NCBI GenBank assembly: GCA_003557965.1
Contig: PWND01000311.1
Location: forward strand, 1 to 9,856
DNA length: 9,856 nt
Direction: 5' to 3'
DNA from: Bacteroidales bacterium
GTDB lineage: Bacteria; Bacteroidota; Bacteroidia; Bacteroidales; UBA7960
The notes under the pieces are model-generated. The model had not been told where the DNA came from. It made no database searches and saw only the letters and a program-made list of their open reading frames with translations. The translations under genes and the position numbers were made by a program. Below are positions 7,356 through 9,856 of the stretch, piece after piece; within the stretch, counting starts at the first letter, position 1; each line of letters begins with the position of its first letter.

Positions 7356-8249
7356 CTACTTATTTTTCATAAGCCCAAGAGGGTCAACAAAAGGCTTAAC
7401 TATTTTACCTTTAGATGCTGTAATGTCAGCTTCTTCAGGGTTAGGGATAACCGTCATTACCGGCATTTCAGCTTTATCAATTATTTCTTCTGCAGAGTTT
7501 TTTGAAAAAATATCAGCAAAGCCACCATCTTTCTCTGCTACAATAATAATAAGGTCTGCATCTATTTTATTTGCATAATTGATAATTGTTTTATGAACAT
7601 TTTTATCAGGCTTAACCAAAACATCAGCTGTTACTTTAACACCAGCTTCTTTAATATAGTCCATTACCTTTTTCAATAGAGCTTCCTTTTGAATTTTCAT
7701 CACTGTGCTTTTCGTTTCAAGCACTCCAACAATTCTTATAGCAGCACCAAAATAATGAGCAAATTTTATTGCTTGAGTAACTTTTATTGTGCTTTCTTTA
7801 GAAAAGTCAATGGGTAGAACAATATTTTCAAAGTCTTTCTTTTTTAATGGATTTTTAACTACAGCTACCGGAACTTTTGAAGAGCAAATAACTTTATAAG
7901 CGAAGCTTCCAAACATGTGCTGCAATCCTTTTTTGCCATGGATTCCCATAATAATCAAGTCGGCACCTATTTCATCAGCAGCTCTGCCAATAGTTGTAAA
8001 AATACTTCCTTCTTTAACAATTCCTTTTATTTCAACATCTGATTTTTCAGATGCTTCGGAAGCATATTTATCAATCTTTTTCTGTGATAGCTCTTCTTCA
8101 TTTTCATTAACTTTTTTAATTATTACATGCAACAGGCAAATCTTATATTTAAAAAGCCTTGCCATTACTGCTGCATGATCAACAGCATACTTTGCTCTTT
8201 CTGTATAATCAACAGGTACAAGAATAATTTTATTTTTCGTTATCGTCAT
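7356..8249 (-). CDS. Tandem universal stress protein (UspA-type), second of two
   Basis: The 297 residues hold two UspA-like domains at about 5-133 and 139-269. The first has the conserved Asp of strand 1 (VPVDY, D14) and an ATP-binding-type loop, GIHG at 102-105 followed by GS at 114-115. Only 8 residues separate these, where the textbook pattern G-X2-G-X9-G(S/T) has 9; I believe shortened loops occur in other Bacteroidota members. The second domain keeps the strand-1 Asp (LPIDFS, D148) but its equivalent loop lacks GXXG, so it has probably lost nucleotide binding. The protein is soluble and presumably cytoplasmic. The C-terminus carries FVDPLGLMK at 287-295, matching the tail of its upstream neighbour. 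It starts 17 bp after that neighbour on the same strand, indicating an operon. Its role in stress, starvation or redox response is family inference only. Confidence 0.88.
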   Translation of the reverse strand: MTITKNKIILVPVDYTERAKYAVDHAAVMARLFKYKICLLHVIIKKVNENEEELSQKKIDKYASEASEKSDVEIKGIVKEGSIFTTIGRAADEIGADLIIMGIHGKKGLQHMFGSFAYKVICSSKVPVAVVKNPLKKKDFENIVLPIDFSKESTIKVTQAIKFAHYFGAAIRIVGVLETKSTVMKIQKEALLKKVMDYIKEAGVKVTADVLVKPDKNVHKTIINYANKIDADLIIIVAEKDGGFADIFSKNSAEEIIDKAEMPVMTVIPNPEEADITASKGKIVKPFVDPLGLMKNK

Positions 8250-8266
8250 CTTTTTATTTGTATTAA

Positions 8267-9199
8267 TTATTTTTTATTTTCTTTTTTCATTAATCCTAAA
8301 GGGTCAATAAAAGATGAAACCACGCCCGGATTAAAGCTGGCTTCAGGAATAAGGCTTAGCACCGGAACTTGAGAATCATTAATAATTTCCTGGGCATTTG
8401 ACCCAACAAAGCATTCTGCAAATACTTTCTTTTGCTGTGTTATAATTACCAGCAGATCTGCATTGATTTCCTTTGAATGCTCCAATATTAAGCTGCTAAT
8501 TTTTTTGCTTTTTGGTGCAGTAATAGTTTTCACTATACAGTTTAGCCCGCTTTTTAAAATTCTATTTTTTAATTGCATTATTTTTACTTGCTTTAATATT
8601 TTAAAAGCTTTGCTTTCTTTTGTAAAAACAGCAAATACATTAATTAAAGCACCAAAGTAGAAACCTATGCTTATTGCAGCATCAACTTGTTTATCAACAC
8701 TTTTACTTAAGTCTAAAGGCAACAAAATATTATTAAACTCTTTTGAGAGCTTACCCCCTTTCATAGAAATAACAGGGCAATGAGCTTCTCTTATCACATT
8801 AAATGTATTACTACCAATATATTTACTTTTCCTGCTTGTATCAATTCCGTTTTTCCCCATAACAATCATAATAACTCCATAGTCTTTTGCTACTTCAATT
8901 ATTTTTTCATAGGGTTTTCCTTTTACAATTATACTTGATACAGGAATTTTTGAGTCTGCTTCTGTTTTTTTTGCAAGCATTTGAAGTTCTTCAAATTTCT
9001 CCCTTACATTAGCAACAATTTTATTAACATAATCATCAGGAAAAAAGTGCTTAGAAATTCCCCCAAAAGGTTCTATTACATAAAGTAATAGTAATTCTGC
9101 CTTAAAAATTTCTGCTAAATGAAATGATTGTTCCAAAGCACTTAATGACTGCTCTTCAAAGTCAATTGCAACTAATATTTTATTTTTCACAATTTTCAT
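8267..9199 (-). CDS. Tandem universal stress protein (UspA-type), first of two
   Basis: The 310 residues again form two UspA-like domains, about 4-147 and 155-286. Domain 1 has the strand-1 Asp (VAIDFE, D13) and the loop GKNG at 115-118 with GSN at 129-131. The spacer of 10 residues (IDTSRKSKYI) is basic and longer than the usual 9. Domain 2 keeps LPLD (D163) and a GSNAQEI stretch at 266-272 but has no GXXG before it, so ATP binding there is doubtful. It is clearly a paralogue of the next gene downstream, though well diverged, and it shares the C-terminal FIDPLGLMK (297-305). The ATG at 9197-9199 is the first plausible in-frame start; the two CAT triplets just upstream are out of frame. It is probably transcribed from the promoter candidate at 9295-9302 together with the downstream copy. 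Confidence 0.87.
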   Translation of the reverse strand: MKIVKNKILVAIDFEEQSLSALEQSFHLAEIFKAELLLLYVIEPFGGISKHFFPDDYVNKIVANVREKFEELQMLAKKTEADSKIPVSSIIVKGKPYEKIIEVAKDYGVIMIVMGKNGIDTSRKSKYIGSNTFNVIREAHCPVISMKGGKLSKEFNNILLPLDLSKSVDKQVDAAISIGFYFGALINVFAVFTKESKAFKILKQVKIMQLKNRILKSGLNCIVKTITAPKSKKISSLILEHSKEINADLLVIITQQKKVFAECFVGSNAQEIINDSQVPVLSLIPEASFNPGVVSSFIDPLGLMKKENKK

Positions 9200-9294
9200 C
9201 GCATCATAATTAAAGCATACACTTTATTTGACCGCCTGTACACTAAAAAACAGAGAAATCTTTGGTTATAACAGTTTAGTCTATTGATAGTAAG

Positions 9295-9302
9295 CAAATA
9301 TA
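9295..9302 (-). promoter_or_regulatory. Probable Bacteroidota-type -7 element for the stress-protein pair
   Basis: On the minus strand this reads TATATTTG, an exact TAnnTTTG match, about 95 bp upstream of the first stress-protein ATG. The predicted leader of nearly 90 nt is longer than for the other promoters here. No clear -33 TTTG is visible at the expected spacing, and the AT-rich background makes chance matches possible. Confidence 0.4.
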
Positions 9303-9328
9303 TAAAAATAATTTACATAAAAGGCTCT

Positions 9329-9369
9329 TGTAAAAGTAATAATAATTTTTTTTAACAAAGACTTTTACA
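9329..9369. repeat. 9-bp perfect inverted repeat at the end of the transporter gene
   Basis: TGTAAAAGT at 9329-9337 is repeated in inverted form as ACTTTTACA at 9361-9369, around a 23-base A/T-rich loop. The right arm covers the transporter stop codon at 9365-9367. On the minus strand this could fold into a weak stem at the 3' end of the mRNA. The stem is AT-rich with a long loop and lacks a following U-tract, so it is at best a poor intrinsic terminator. It could instead be an operator-like palindrome for the stress-protein pair or a chance repeat. Confidence 0.3.
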
Positions 9370-9856
9370 GACTATAAAACAGGGGTGCTCCCGGCCCAAT
9401 AGGGAATCCTGCTAAAATCCACACAATCAGCAGAATAAGCCAACTTATAAGAAACACAAAAGTATAAGGTAACATTGTGGCAATAATCGTCCCGATTCCG
9501 GCTTTTTTATCGTATTTTTCAATAAAAGCCACAATAATTGCAAAGTAAGCCATCATTGGGGCAATAACGTTTGTCACGCTGTCGCCAACCCTATATGCAA
9601 GCTGAGTAAATTCCGGAGAATATCCTAAAAGCATAAACATAGGGATAAATACAGGTGCCAAAATTGCCCATTTAGCACTTGCACTTCCTATTACAAGATT
9701 GATAAATGCAGCAACCAGCACCAAGGCTATCATAAGAGGGATATTGCCCAGGTTTAACGAACCAATAAGTGTAGCACCTTTGATAGCAAATATCAGCCCA
9801 AGATTTGTCCAGTTAAAGTATGCTACAAACTGGGCAGCAAAAAATACCAGCACAAT
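9365..9856 (-). CDS. AbgT-family transporter (C-terminal 163 codons, cut by window edge)
   Basis: The frame stays open to the last base, so the GTG at 9851-9853 is an internal Val codon and the true start lies outside. The visible part is strongly hydrophobic, with roughly four to five membrane segments, and contains the family signature around NLVIGSASAKWAILAPVF and YRVGDSVTN. AbgT proteins are inner-membrane transporters; E. coli AbgT imports p-aminobenzoyl-glutamate, and YdaH and MtrF are reported to export sulfonamides and related compounds. From memory, the residues important in YdaH (N390, W400, P418, R426, D429) align with N53, W63, P81, R89 and D92 of the visible fragment, with identical spacing, so the transport site appears intact. 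A hydrophilic loop IEKYDKKAGIG lies between the last segments. The substrate here is unknown. It lies upstream of the stress-protein pair on the same strand, separated by a 165-bp intergenic region with its own likely promoter. Confidence 0.9.
   Translation of the reverse strand: MVLVFFAAQFVAYFNWTNLGLIFAIKGATLIGSLNLGNIPLMIALVLVAAFINLVIGSASAKWAILAPVFIPMFMLLGYSPEFTQLAYRVGDSVTNVIAPMMAYFAIIVAFIEKYDKKAGIGTIIATMLPYTFVFLISWLILLIVWILAGFPIGPGAPLFYSL

Noticed and set aside
7915..8372. Plus-strand open frames antisense to the stress-protein genes
   Set aside because: Their composition (Ser/Ile/Phe-rich) is what antisense reading of these AT-rich genes gives, and no start or motif support is present.
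9851..9853. GTG that could be read as the start of the transporter gene
   Set aside because: The frame stays open to the window edge and the protein begins in mid-domain of the AbgT family, so this is an internal Val codon.

Overview
This AT-rich window reads as chromosomal DNA from a member of the Bacteroidota. The grounds are the low GC content, start codons preceded by A-rich stretches rather than Shine-Dalgarno motifs, intergenic matches to the Bacteroidota -7 promoter element TAnnTTTG, a RemB/Wzi-like outer-membrane barrel ending in an aromatic residue, and AroB and AroA variants of the kind I associate with this phylum. I cannot name a genus. No mobile element, CRISPR array, tRNA or rRNA is visible, and no stretch over 300 bases lacks a gene.

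Layout. Positions 1-2419 (minus strand) hold hypF followed by the 5' part of hypC. These are maturation genes for the NiFe(CN)2CO site of [NiFe] hydrogenases, so a hydrogenase and the remaining hyp genes are expected outside the left edge. A 183-bp divergent intergenic region (2420-2602) has a good TAnnTTTG match facing each way. On the plus strand follow a pentapeptide-repeat protein made of 30 uninterrupted quintets and, overlapping its end by 23 bp, a 595-residue exported beta-barrel protein. After a 62-bp gap come aroB and aroA, 5 bp apart, which are steps 2 and 6 of the shikimate pathway.

aroA converges, with only 8 bp between stop codons, on a minus-strand pair of tandem-domain universal stress proteins (7356-9199). 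These two are diverged paralogues that share a C-terminal F-[VI]-D-P-L-G-L-M-K tail. Upstream of them, after a 165-bp intergenic region with a probable promoter, lies the C-terminal part of an AbgT-family transporter that runs off the right edge.

How the genes relate. hypF/hypC and aroB/aroA are clear functional pairs. The two stress proteins look like one operon. The pentapeptide/outer-membrane pair is joined by overlap, but its shared function is unknown. I see no convincing undescribed multi-gene system. The best leads are the shared tail of the stress proteins and the unbroken pentapeptide solenoid coupled to an outer-membrane protein.
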